From NCBI RefSeq assembly GCF_021458635.1, contig NZ_JAIRDQ010000006.1, positions 187,105 through 251,104 on the forward strand: a stretch of DNA of 64,000 nt, written 5' to 3'. Shown one piece after another: positions 18,284 through 26,175 of this stretch; positions within the stretch are counted from its first letter, which is position 1, and every line of letters starts with the position of its first letter. The notes beneath the pieces were generated by a model that saw only the letters and a program-made list of their open reading frames with translations, ran no database searches and was not told where the DNA came from. A program made the translations under genes and the position numbers. This stretch comes from Bradyrhizobium monzae (GTDB lineage Bacteria > Pseudomonadota > Alphaproteobacteria > Rhizobiales > Xanthobacteraceae).

Positions 18284-18859
18284 CTAGTGACGCAGAACGG
18301 GATATCCATTCACATAAATCCAGTCCGTGGCCTGGGCCGGCACGTGGCACCCTTGGCAATCGGAATGATAGTCCGTCGAGGTGGTCTTGAGCGGCTTGTC
18401 CGCGTCGAACCACGACCATCCCCATCCGTCGCCCCACAACGGGTTGCCAGGGTGCGTTCCCTTGCTGTCTCTCACCATGACGAACCAGCCCTTGAGCTTG
18501 TCGGCGTGGCTCACCGTGCCGGTAGTCATCTCGTTCGTCGAGGTCGCGAAGACCTCTTTCACCAGAACGGCACCGTCTGGGAAGTGGCCCGTTTTCCGGT
18601 AGGCGTCGATCGCCCCCGGGGATGCGTAGACGGCGTGCATTTCTTTCGAGCCTTGGCCGCTGTCGGCGGCAATCGCCCAGTTGCCGAGCGCTTGGTAGAG
18701 GGTTCGGTAGTCCGCGGGCACGCGCAGGTGCCCGGCGGCATCCACCACGTTCGCGGTCGGGCTGGCAGGAGTCGCTCCGCTGATCTGCGCGAGCGCTGCC
18801 ACGGTGCCGGCGACCAGCGAGACGGCGACAGCCAGGCCGACAGTCCTCGATAATTTCAT
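18284..18859 (-). CDS. Cytochrome P460 family periplasmic haem protein, copy 2
   Basis: 191-residue exported protein with a signal peptide (residues 1-24, ending AALA-Q). The haem-binding CQGCH is at residues 168-172, again 24 residues from the C terminus as in copy 1, and aromatic-rich WGDGWGWSWFDADKP precedes it. Sequence similarity to copy 1 is low apart from the domain frame, so this is an old paralogue rather than a recent duplication. AAGGAG sits just upstream of the ATG. Role in NO/hydroxylamine or peroxide chemistry is inferred. Confidence 0.87.
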   Translation of the reverse strand: MKLSRTVGLAVAVSLVAGTVAALAQISGATPASPTANVVDAAGHLRVPADYRTLYQALGNWAIAADSGQGSKEMHAVYASPGAIDAYRKTGHFPDGAVLVKEVFATSTNEMTTGTVSHADKLKGWFVMVRDSKGTHPGNPLWGDGWGWSWFDADKPLKTTSTDYHSDCQGCHVPAQATDWIYVNGYPVLRH

Positions 18860-18915
18860 GGGGGTCTCCTTAGCTGCTCGCGCGCGGAATGGTCACTCGG
18901 CGCAACGGCTTCAAA

Positions 18916-19335
18916 TCACTGTTTCAATCGCTGTGGAGCCGACCGCGTGTGCTCGGTCGGCCTAGCGACCCCAAGATCGGACGCAGCCGACGAGATTAGA
19001 AATTCCCTTTGGATATGCATTCGATAGGCGTGAGGTATCGTCGTCCAAAGGCGCTGTGCGCGCCGGCGTCCGGTCCGTCGGCGATCAGCCGTCGAGGAAT
19101 GCGCCTTACTCGGGTGCCGGGCGGCGTAGCAGGACATGAAGGGGCACTTCGCGATTACTCTTTTCCGGTCGCGTCGCAACGCTTCGAGAACGCCATGCGC
19201 CAGCCTCGATCCGTACCCTAGGTCGGATAGCTCTTGTGGTACCTCCGTGTGGAGCAGGACGACGCGACCGTCTTCGACCTTGTAGTAGGCGACTGCGAGC
19301 GCGCTATCGCCGAGGGGAATTTCAAACCGGCTCAT
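18916..19335 (-). CDS. YjdJ-type GNAT acetyltransferase with frameshifted C terminus
   Basis: The first ~75 residues (MSRFEIPLGDSALAVAYYKV through VVLLHTEVPQELSDLGYGSRL to KCPFMSCYAARHP) match the small GNAT/Acetyltransf_CG family, normally about 90 residues. After ARHP the frame runs into an unrelated basic tail of about 60 residues. Reading one base differently restores a family-like end (E-x-GAFLDG then TGA at 19087-19085), so a single-base deletion near 19110 is likely. The start ATG lies inside the last codons of the peroxiredoxin-like gene (14-nt overlap), showing coupling. It may be non-functional. Confidence 0.7.
   Translation of the reverse strand: MSRFEIPLGDSALAVAYYKVEDGRVVLLHTEVPQELSDLGYGSRLAHGVLEALRRDRKRVIAKCPFMSCYAARHPSKAHSSTADRRRTGRRRAQRLWTTIPHAYRMHIQREFLISSAASDLGVARPTEHTRSAPQRLKQ
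18938..18961 (-). terminator. Perfect hairpin beyond the original GNAT stop
   Basis: GCCGACCG-N8-CGGTCGGC, an 8-bp perfect stem. It lies after the position where the unshifted GNAT gene would have stopped (19085) and inside the aberrant tail, consistent with former non-coding DNA. No T-run. Confidence 0.4.
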
Positions 19336-20113
19336 TGCCGGATTGTCCGGGTGTCGCTTTCCAGCTTCCGCCTCCCTCACTAGACGTGCAAGCGGCCTGG
19401 CGCAGCAAGGCCAAGATTTGCGCCGGCTCCTCGCGTATCGTGAAGTCGGGCTCGACGAACGCGCTGCGGATCCGGCCTTCTGCGTCGATCACATAGGTCG
19501 CGGGAATGGGCAGCATCCACACCGGTGACCCGTGCCGGGCGCCGAAGTCGAAGCCTCGCCCGGAATAGTGCGCTCTGGTCTCGTCAGGCACCCGGAACAG
19601 CACGCCATACGACATAGCAACGCCGTAGTCTACGTCGGAGAGCACCTTCAGGTCCAAGCCTAGGCCCCGCTTGAGCTGCCGCGGGAAGTCCCTCGTTTCG
19701 GGTGTCACGACTGCGAGGGTCGCGCCGACGCTCTCGAACTCATCCTTCGCGGCCTGGAGGGCGCGGAGTTCAGCGGTGCAGAACGGACACCAGCCGCCTC
19801 TGAAGAAGCTCAGGACGAGGGGGCCGTTGCGGCGCAGCTGTTCGGAGGAGTGGAGACGGCCTTCGGCGTCGGGCAGGAGGAAGTCAGGCGCGTCGTCTCC
19901 GACCTTTAACGCATGCGATGCCACGTCTGTATCGCGGAGCCAGCCCACGAGGTGGTTGTATGACTCCCAGTCCGCGGCGCTGAACATCGTCAGCAGCTCG
20001 GTGCGAATCCGGGCGAGTGTCTTATCGGTTTGGCTTAGCATCGGTGAGGAGTCATCAGGCTGATGGTCGATTGGCTGGAAGCGGTTGGCCGCCGATGTGC
20101 GTGTCGCGGTCAT
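19322..20113 (-). CDS. Peroxiredoxin-like AhpC/TSA family protein (long form)
   Basis: 263-residue protein with an ~75-residue N-terminal helical extension followed by an AhpC/TSA domain (VGDDAPDFLLPDAEGR). The active site FFRGGWCPFC has cysteines at about 109 and 112; the late WMLPIPATYVIDAEGRIRSAFVEPD strand is typical. The ATG at 20113 overlaps the LysR stop as ATGA and GGAGGTGGTGAGGG lies upstream, so this longer start is preferred over ATG 20041. Its coupling to LysR and to the GNAT gene makes a three-gene operon. Confidence 0.88.
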   Translation of the reverse strand: MTATRTSAANRFQPIDHQPDDSSPMLSQTDKTLARIRTELLTMFSAADWESYNHLVGWLRDTDVASHALKVGDDAPDFLLPDAEGRLHSSEQLRRNGPLVLSFFRGGWCPFCTAELRALQAAKDEFESVGATLAVVTPETRDFPRQLKRGLGLDLKVLSDVDYGVAMSYGVLFRVPDETRAHYSGRGFDFGARHGSPVWMLPIPATYVIDAEGRIRSAFVEPDFTIREEPAQILALLRQAACTSSEGGGSWKATPGQSGNEPV

Positions 20114-21045
20114 GTGGGCGCCCTCACCACCTCCGGAACCGCTGCGTGCGGCACGCCTCGATCGGGGACTTCGACCGACCAGTCGCGAAGCCGCGCGACC
20201 TTGACGAAAGCGTCCAGTGCCGGGGAGTAGCGGCGCCCCTGTACAGCCAGTAGCCGCACTTCGCGCGAAACCGGATCGCCTTCGAGCGGAATGGTCTTGA
20301 GCGTCGGAAGGCGCGGCATGTGCTCGGGCACGAGTATCACGCCGAAGCCGGCGGCGGCCATGTACTGCAGGTGTATGTCGTGACCGCTGCGGTGGCCGAG
20401 TTGAGGCGGTTCGTCGGGGAAATAGGACTGCTGGATCTTCACGGCGACGTCGCAGTCGGCGCGTTCTAGCAAAATGGTCTCACGGAGGTCGTCGATGCCG
20501 ATCGAGGGACGGTTTGCGAGCCGATGTGTCGGCGCGAGTACTGCGACGTAGCGCTCCTCGAACAGCGACCAGTCGTCGATGCGCGCGGGCACGTCCTGCA
20601 CGTCGCCGACCATTGCAGCGTTGATCTCGCCCTCAAGCAAGAGATCGACGAGCTTCTTCGCCGCGCCCTCGCGCAGCTCGACGTGAAGTCCAGGGACGAA
20701 CTTTGCGATTTCCGCGATTGGATCGAGGACGAGCGACGCCGAGATGGATGGGGCGAGGCCAATCTTCAGAGGCGCGACGTCCTTGCGTTGGAACTCCTGG
20801 GCCCGGCGACGCACCGCCTCTGCCGAGGCCAGTGTGCGCTCCAGCATCGGGAGGACTTCCTTTCCAAGATCGGTGAGCTGCGTCAGCTGGCGTTCGCGGT
20901 AGATCAACTGCCCGCCGAGTTCCTGCTCGAGCTTCTGCACCCCCTTGGTCAGGGCGGGCTGCGTGACATTGCACTGCTCGGCCGCGCGGGTGAAGTTGAG
21001 CGTGGACGCGACGGCGAGGAAGTAGCGAACTTGATGAAGCTCCAT
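20110..21045 (-). CDS. LysR-family transcriptional regulator
   Basis: 311-residue LTTR. The N-terminal winged helix is MELHQVRYFLAVASTLNFTRAAEQCNVTQPALTKGVQKLEQELG, followed by a periplasmic-binding-like co-inducer domain from about residue 90. HTH resembles OxyR/CysB-type LTTRs; the single cysteine in ERADCDVAVKIQQ could be redox relevant but no OxyR-like pair is evident. ATG 21045 chosen by the HTH position, with GGAGAAC upstream. It is translationally coupled to the peroxiredoxin-like gene; a CGACGTG-N5-CACGTCG dyad lies 58 bp upstream. Confidence 0.9.
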   Translation of the reverse strand: MELHQVRYFLAVASTLNFTRAAEQCNVTQPALTKGVQKLEQELGGQLIYRERQLTQLTDLGKEVLPMLERTLASAEAVRRRAQEFQRKDVAPLKIGLAPSISASLVLDPIAEIAKFVPGLHVELREGAAKKLVDLLLEGEINAAMVGDVQDVPARIDDWSLFEERYVAVLAPTHRLANRPSIGIDDLRETILLERADCDVAVKIQQSYFPDEPPQLGHRSGHDIHLQYMAAAGFGVILVPEHMPRLPTLKTIPLEGDPVSREVRLLAVQGRRYSPALDAFVKVARLRDWSVEVPDRGVPHAAVPEVVRAPT

Positions 21046-21354
21046 GGGTAGTTGTTCTCCGTCAAGGTGCGGCTGTCGATACTGACGAGCCTTTGCACTC
21101 GACGACGTGACGGGCACGTCGCAATCATGGAGCGTAGATGCGACTTGCGTGCGCACGTTGTAACGGCTCGGCCTATTGATTTGGACCCACGGACACGCTT
21201 TCAGGAACTTCTGAGAGCCGGGCTGGTGCGCTGCGACGCGGGCGAGAACCGGACGGGACTGGCGAGCCATAGTCCGAAGTACCTACGCTCGGCGAGTTGG
21301 CGCCATCCGGTGCCAGCGACCACGATTTGGCTGGCCCTTCCCGACGGAACGGCG
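21046..21354. other. Intergenic region upstream of the LysR gene
   Basis: Non-coding region of about 310 bp between the LysR start and the end of the monooxygenase-like gene upstream on the same strand. It contains the inverted repeat at 21103-21121 and presumably the promoter of the LysR-peroxiredoxin-GNAT operon. Nothing else recognisable. Confidence 0.45.
21103..21121. promoter_or_regulatory. Inverted repeat, candidate LysR operator
   Basis: CGACGTG-ACGGG-CACGTCG, perfect 7-bp arms, centred 67 bp upstream of the LysR start codon, a usual place for an autoregulatory LTTR site. The classical T-N11-A spacing is not obvious. Confidence 0.4.
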
Positions 21355-22041
21355 TCAGGCGTGAAGGGTCTCGCCGCCCTTCGCATCTGCGTAGTATTGA
21401 GGCGCCTCACGACGGTCGTACTTCCCGTAGTCGCGCACGATCCGCATTCTCCGGATCCTAGTCCTGTCATTCGGCGCGAAAGCGTCCTCGTAGGCCTGCG
21501 CCGCAGCGACGTCCTTCCAGGATATGAGCAGGATAAGGTCACCGGGCGTGAGCACTGCGTCGAAGATGTCCCAGGACGTGCAGTCGGCGGCCCAAGGGTT
21601 CAATCCGAGCCACTCGGCGCAGTCGTACGGGTTGTCAGTCTGCTTCCACTCCGCGGGGCGCGTCGCGTTGATCAACGTGACCGTCGTTCCCTCACCCACT
21701 TCGGTCTCGTCGAGCCGTTGCTCCGCAAGGGCGTACCCCGCAGGCACCTGATTGTCGGCAGTGATCTGGCCTACGCGGAGGTGGTAGTCTGCGAGGATTT
21801 CGTCGCGGCCCTTCCGCTGGACCTCGTGGTGGCGCATGCGAGTGCGCCAGCGGACGAGCGACTTCTCGTCCCGCCAGTTCGAAAGCGAAAGGATCCAGCT
21901 CTCGCGGGTCAGGCTCCTGTAGCGGATGTTATCGACGAAGCCTTCGACCTGTTCCAGATCGGGTCGCAACATTTTGGCGTTGTCGAGGTAGTCATCCCAG
22001 TTACCCTTATGGGGGAGGACTTCGAAAATCACTGAAAACAT
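21355..22041 (-). CDS. Antibiotic biosynthesis monooxygenase (ABM)-domain protein
   Basis: 228-residue protein made of two dimeric alpha/beta-barrel (ABM-like) halves. The first half is MFSVIFEVLPHKGNWDDYLDNAKMLRPDLEQVEGFV with SWILSLSNWRDEKSLVRWR, the second covers DLILLISWKDVAAAQAYEDAF. Such domains act as cofactor-free monooxygenases on quinone-forming aromatics or as haem-degrading enzymes. The HHEVQRKGRDEILADYHLRVG segment also occurs in ABM proteins next to stress genes. ATG 22041 is preceded by GCGGGA. Confidence 0.8.
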   Translation of the reverse strand: MFSVIFEVLPHKGNWDDYLDNAKMLRPDLEQVEGFVDNIRYRSLTRESWILSLSNWRDEKSLVRWRTRMRHHEVQRKGRDEILADYHLRVGQITADNQVPAGYALAEQRLDETEVGEGTTVTLINATRPAEWKQTDNPYDCAEWLGLNPWAADCTSWDIFDAVLTPGDLILLISWKDVAAAQAYEDAFAPNDRTRIRRMRIVRDYGKYDRREAPQYYADAKGGETLHA

Positions 22042-22266
22042 GGTTGCATCCCGCTTCTAGAATGCTGAGACGATTTCGATGTCGGAGTGCCCCCGCCATG
22101 GGCGGCACCTCCGCAGCAGAAGACCTTCGAGCCGTCGACATCGATCGTCTTGGATAGCATTCGGATGGCTCCCATTTCGTTACTGCTGCGTATCCTTGGA
22201 TCCAGCGCGACCGCGATCGCCGCAGGCCGCGCGGAGAATCTGGCGTTTGCGAAAACTATCCGTCTC

Positions 22267-23028
22267 TCAAGCGCCGTAGCGTTCGGTCTTGATCGCCCCG
22301 ACTTCCAGTCCCAAAGCGAGCGCGGCGTCCGCCGCGATGTCGACGAAGGCGTTCGACCCGCACACGAAGGCGCAGCCGGGGGACACAGGCAGCCGCCCCG
22401 CGACGTCAGCGACCATCCTGTAGTCGATCCGCCTGCTGAAGTCGGTGCGGCGCGTCGCCGGCTCGCGTGTCAGAGCCAAGGCGAATGCGAAATCGGGAAG
22501 CGACCTCTCGAGCTCGAGGAGTTCGTCCCTGAACGGCACGTCATCCCAGGTCCTGGAGGAGAGCAACAGCGCGACAGGCACTGGCTCTCCGCTGGCCTTC
22601 CGATACCGGATCATCGCCATGAGCGGCACGACGCCGGAGCCGGCGCCGATCAAGAGCACTGGTTTGTTGGAAGGCCCCGGCCAGAGAAAGTGTCCGCCAA
22701 GGGGCCCGCGAAGCTCGATCGTGTCCCCTACTTGGGCGACGTCGTGGAAGAACGGGGAGACCTCACCGTCCGGGAGGCGCTCGATCGCCAGCTCGATCAC
22801 CTTGGAACTCGGGGCCGATGCGATCGAGTAGCTGCGCATGGCAGCGTAGCCGTTGGGCGCGGTCAGCCGCACGTCGACGTGCTGCCCGGCCGTATAGTCG
22901 AACGGTTCGGAGAGGCGGAGAAAAAAGCTCTTGATAGCCGACGTTCTCGTCCCGACCTCGACAATCGCACAGCTCTGCCATCGCGTGGTTGCGGCAATAG
23001 CGTCAGTCATTCGTGTATCGCTGCTCAT
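22267..23028 (-). CDS. Ferredoxin-NADP reductase-type FAD/NAD(P) oxidoreductase
   Basis: 253-residue FNR-fold protein. The FAD domain has RSYSIASAP (FAD phosphate/isoalloxazine) and the NAD domain has LLIGAGSGVVPLMAMIRY, with CGSNAFVD near the end. It overlaps the molybdenum oxidoreductase gene: ATG 23028 gives a 26-nt overlap, ATG 23010 an 8-nt overlap. No ferredoxin domain is attached. It most likely supplies or takes electrons from the adjoining molybdoenzyme. Confidence 0.9.
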   Translation of the reverse strand: MSSDTRMTDAIAATTRWQSCAIVEVGTRTSAIKSFFLRLSEPFDYTAGQHVDVRLTAPNGYAAMRSYSIASAPSSKVIELAIERLPDGEVSPFFHDVAQVGDTIELRGPLGGHFLWPGPSNKPVLLIGAGSGVVPLMAMIRYRKASGEPVPVALLLSSRTWDDVPFRDELLELERSLPDFAFALALTREPATRRTDFSRRIDYRMVADVAGRLPVSPGCAFVCGSNAFVDIAADAALALGLEVGAIKTERYGA

Positions 23029-23608
23029 TCCACGGATCGCCGTACATGTGGTACCCGCGCAGCTCCCAGAAGCCGGCCTCGTCGCGCTCCGTGAACTGAA
23101 GCCCGTTCACCCACTTCGCCGACTTCCAGAAGTAGAGATGCGGCACGAGCAGGCGCGCCGGCCCCCCATGGTCGCGCGGCAGCGGCTGGCCTTCATACTT
23201 GAGCGCGACCATCGCCTTCCCCATTGCAAGGTCGGCGAGTGGCACGTTGGTTGAGTATCCGTCGTAGCAATGTGCGAGTGCAAACGGAGTGGGTGCGCTA
23301 AGGCCAGCGTCGGCGAGGATGTCGTCGACGGCCACGCCCTCCCAGGCGGTGTTGAGCTTCGACCACGAGGTCACACAGTGGATGTCTCGCGTCATCTTGG
23401 TTCGTGGGAGCGCGTTGAACTCCGACCAGTTCCAAGCTTTGACCGGACGAGGCCCGACCTTGAGCGTGAAAGTCCAGTCCGCGGGCTCGATTCGCGGCGT
23501 GGGACCGGCTGTAAGCACCGGGAAATTGTCGACGAGGTGCTGTCCCGGGGGAATCCGTTCCGATGATTCTGATCCGGATTGGCGGCCTGTGAAACCGCGA
23601 GTGACCAT
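23003..23608 (-). CDS. Sulfite oxidase/MsrP-like molybdopterin oxidoreductase (cytosolic form)
   Basis: 201-residue oxidoreductase-molybdopterin domain. The molybdenum-ligating cysteine is in TRDIHCVTSWSKLNTAWEGV, with downstream AHCYDGYSTNVPLADL and the C-terminal KYEGQPLPRDHGGPARLLVPHLYFWKSAKWVNGLQF pattern. Unlike MsrP (YedY) it has no Tat signal, so it should be cytoplasmic. In place of the membrane haem subunit MsrQ it is paired with a flavin reductase. Strong SD GGAGGAAATCCGCT before ATG 23608. The substrate, perhaps sulfoxides or sulfite, is not determinable. Confidence 0.88.
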   Translation of the reverse strand: MVTRGFTGRQSGSESSERIPPGQHLVDNFPVLTAGPTPRIEPADWTFTLKVGPRPVKAWNWSEFNALPRTKMTRDIHCVTSWSKLNTAWEGVAVDDILADAGLSAPTPFALAHCYDGYSTNVPLADLAMGKAMVALKYEGQPLPRDHGGPARLLVPHLYFWKSAKWVNGLQFTERDEAGFWELRGYHMYGDPWNEQRYTND

Positions 23609-23814
23609 AGCGGATTTCCTCCGTCGGCGGTGAAAGGAGCTTAGGTTGGCGCACCCACCACTACCGCAGCGGTGCGCTAGTTGGTCTGAAGCCGGGAGAC
23701 GTTAAGAGCGCCCGGCCTGCGCATGGAATCAATCATCTGGCGCGGTCGCACGCGGCCGGCACCCGGGCCCGAGCGGGCGCACGTTCGCGAACGCCGCCCC
23801 TCCGGTCCCCGGCC

Positions 23815-24228
23815 CTAGGGGAACGTCAGGCCGAAAGCGGCCGGATCGGGCTTCTCGCCTTTCCGGGGCACCAAGAAGCGCTCCAGCCCACCCGGCACGA
23901 AGCTGAGCAGCAGGGTCGCCTGGTCGCCGACAACCTCGATCGTATGCGGCACCCCGCGGGGAAGAGCCGCGTAGGCGCCCGGCCCCACCTCGACGCGGGT
24001 ATCGCCGACCCGCGCGATTAGCTGTCCCTGCACCACGTAGAGCAGTTCGTCCTCGCGCGAGTGGGTGTGCAGCGGCGGCTCCTCGCCGGCCCGCACCGTC
24101 CACAGGACAGTGCCATATTCGCCTCCGGTCTGGCTGCTCTCCACTTTCATCTCGACGTTCGAACCCCCGCTCGAGGTCACCGTCTCGCCGCCTTGAGGCG
24201 GCGTAAGAACCGGTTGCTTCACTGACAT
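23815..24228 (-). CDS. Cupin-domain protein
   Basis: 137-residue single cupin. PLHTHSREDELLYVVQGQLIARVGD (first motif with HTH...E) and PRGVPHTIEVV (second motif with His) give an intact metal site. No signal peptide; cytoplasmic. ATG 24228 is set by AGGAGG 6 nt upstream. Repeat copy D lies 97 bp upstream and reads toward this gene. Similar quercetinase-like cupins bind Fe/Ni, but the substrate is unknown. Confidence 0.85.
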   Translation of the reverse strand: MSVKQPVLTPPQGGETVTSSGGSNVEMKVESSQTGGEYGTVLWTVRAGEEPPLHTHSREDELLYVVQGQLIARVGDTRVEVGPGAYAALPRGVPHTIEVVGDQATLLLSFVPGGLERFLVPRKGEKPDPAAFGLTFP

Positions 24229-24324
24229 TAGTAGCCTCCTGATTGTGGACCCTTGTTCGGGTGTCGGAGTGGTGGCGCAAGGTTGCCGCTCACACTCGTC
24301 AGAATGGGATTGCGCGCGGCGAAT

Positions 24325-24367
24325 GGGAAATGACGTCACGCCATGAAGTCGATAGCCGCGCGTTATG
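24325..24367 (-). repeat. 43-bp repeat, copy D
   Basis: The most diverged copy (about 32 of 43 positions as in copy A, counted by eye). It keeps the ATAACG start, TATCGACTTCATGGCG and ATTTCCC on the minus strand. It reads toward the cupin gene at 24228. Confidence 0.65.
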
Positions 24368-24487
24368 ATGGGCCGTAGGCACCTGAACATCTCTTCTCGA
24401 TCGCCGAGAGTTCCGCTCGGGCGAGTGCTTGCAGACCGAAGCACCGCACGGCTCCGCAGCGGTGCCAAGCCTCTCTCAGCCATTCCC

Positions 24488-24530
24488 GATAACGGTCGGC
24501 TATCGACTCCATGGCGAGAGGTGATTTTCC
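24488..24530 (+). repeat. 43-bp repeat, copy C
   Basis: ATAACGGTCG, TATCGACTCCATGGCGAGAG and GTGATTTTCC. Faces away from copy D, 121 bp apart, so the two form a divergent pair. Downstream lies only decayed coding sequence. Confidence 0.75.
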
Positions 24531-24680
24531 TTTCGACCGTCATGGACTCAATCTTCGACCTATGTCGCCCGCTCTCGTGCCCAGACCGAAGCCGGCGTTC
24601 CGTTGATCGCAGGTGAGGAGGCCCGATATGCAGATCAAAGAGACAATCGGCGTTTCATTACCCGGCTCTGTCGGAGGTCC

Positions 24681-24806
24681 GCCAGCCTCGGGCTCCCCCA
24701 GGTCCAGCGCTTTGCTGAAGGGCGAGGCGGCGCGGTCCTTATAGAGAGTGAGCGGGGTACCGGCACGCTAGTGCGCCTCTTCCTCCCGCGCGCGCACGCG
24801 GCTGGG
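24681..24806 (+). pseudogene. Histidine kinase C-terminal (HATPase) remnant
   Basis: The frame reads SLGLPQVQRFAEGRGG then AVLIESERGTGTLVRLFLPRA, which is the G2 box and C-terminal strand of a sensor histidine-kinase ATPase domain (normally GTGLGLSQV...GG...S..G.GT...LYLP). Only about 40 residues remain; no upstream kinase sequence and no start. It is a decayed gene end. Confidence 0.65.
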
Positions 24807-24959
24807 CTCACCAGCAGTATCGTCGACACGGAGATCGCGTACACGCGGTCACACGACGGCGGCGTATTCCACATCGTAAGCCGGCGCCGATGTTGTAGCC
24901 GGCGCAAACAACTGGAGACCGGTTCAGCGATGGAGCTCATGATCCCGCCCGGCCGCCTC

Positions 24960-25188
24960 GACCGTCCGGTCGACCACGAGACAGACCACGTGCTCGGCCG
25001 ATGCCGAGATCACGCTCGTCGAGTACGGGGGCTACGTTCCAAGCGCCGCCGACTTCTCAGCCGCCAAGATCGACGTGTTCGCGGCGTCGATTCTTTCGGC
25101 CGTCGTTGGGGCTGCTCTGCTCTGGGCAGCTTCGCGCCACGAACTGATCGAAGAGGCGCCGCAGAGCGCCGGCATGCAAGTATCATAG
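24960..25188 (+). pseudogene. NhaA/thioredoxin-like gene remnant, frameshifted and rearranged
   Basis: In one frame RPVDHETDHVLG and, after a frame change at about 24998, ADAEITLVEYGGY resemble the linker and first strand of the thioredoxin (DsbA-like) domain fused to some NhaA antiporters. It is followed by FSAAKIDVFAASILSAVVGA-ALLWAAS, which resembles the last TM helix of NhaA, and a stop at 25186-25188. The order is not that of an intact fusion, so deletion or rearrangement is inferred. Confidence 0.5.
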
Positions 25189-25228
25189 CCCGCCGGTGTT
25201 TATGCGGATCGAGAACGGAGGGCTTTCG

Positions 25229-25633
25229 ATGATTCTACCTACTGGTACGACAGTAGCAGTCGCTGACGGCGAGACGATGCGCCTGTTCCACAATACAGGC
25301 GTGAAGCCTGGGGTGCACTTGGTCGAGATCACGGCGGCTCCGCCGGCGCCCGCCCACTCAGGCTCGGGTGCGCGCCATCACACCGGCTCTGCCAACCCCG
25401 ATGGCAGGCGGCTCGTCGAGGACGACTTCGCGGCAGCGACGGCCGCGTTTCTGAACAAGCTCAGCCTGGACGGGACTATAGAACACCTGGTCGTTGTGTC
25501 CGATCCCAGAACCCTGGGTGAGATGCGCAAGCACTACCATCGCGACCTGAGAGGCAAGCTCATAGCCGAACTCGCGAAGGACTTCAGCCGGCGTCCGCTC
25601 GAGGACATCGCCTCACTGATCGCCGACGCCTGA
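25229..25633 (+). CDS. Host-attachment/baeRF-type protein
   Basis: 134-residue protein of the family annotated as required for attachment to host cells, related to bacterial eRF1-like (baeRF) domains. Hallmarks are ILPTGTTVAVADGETMRLF at the start, DDFAAATAAFLNKLSLDG in the middle and EHLVVVSDPRTLGEMRKHYH then KLIAELAKDFSRRPLEDI near the end. ATG 25229 has GGAGG 8 nt upstream. It looks intact although it directly follows decayed genes. The molecular function of the family is poorly known. Confidence 0.82.
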   Translation: MILPTGTTVAVADGETMRLFHNTGVKPGVHLVEITAAPPAPAHSGSGARHHTGSANPDGRRLVEDDFAAATAAFLNKLSLDGTIEHLVVVSDPRTLGEMRKHYHRDLRGKLIAELAKDFSRRPLEDIASLIADA

Positions 25634-26147
25634 CGCTCCTCTGACGGCGGCCGGCGCAAGCCTGTTTAGTCATAACCTGCGCGAATAGCTGCTGCGACCG
25701 ACTGAAGACGGCCCCTGAAAGAACCGACCGTTAGAGCCGCGTGGCCTTTCGCCAGGCATGGCCGCGTCCGCGGATAAGAAGGCGGCAACGTTGGGAGCTT
25801 CATGAGTTCATTCGGGTGCGCCGACTCAGACGACAGTGAGTGGCTTCGTCCTCCCATGGAGCACCGACAATCCCGACTTGGTCGAGAGTTGATCTGCTTT
25901 TTGGCGGGCATCGTTGCCTTCTTCGAAGGTTGCATCGAGACGTCCGAGCCGTTGTGACGGAATATGGAAGGCGAGCATTGCCAACGGTACGAGCTCCTGG
26001 CCCAAGCACGTCCCGCATCCGAGGCATCTCCCTCGCGCGAGAAGCGAACGAGCCGATCGTTGCTCATTCGCGACCCGCACGACAACGGCAACCAGCAAAC
26101 GCACGAAATCGTAGAAAATCGTAGTTTGGCGCACAAAATCGCGCAAG

Positions 26148-26175
26148 TGGCGGAGAGAGTGGGAGTCAAACTCAC
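26148..26175 (-). other. tRNA-Ser 3'-end fragment, candidate attachment-site remnant
   Basis: Minus strand reads GAGTTTGACTCCCAC followed by TCTCTCCGCCA. The acceptor 3' strand TCTCTCC plus G-CCA is what tRNA-Ser genes carry; the T arm has one mismatch and a TTTGACT loop. No 5' half is found upstream. Such 3' fragments are left by integrases that recombine into tRNA genes. Confidence 0.55.
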
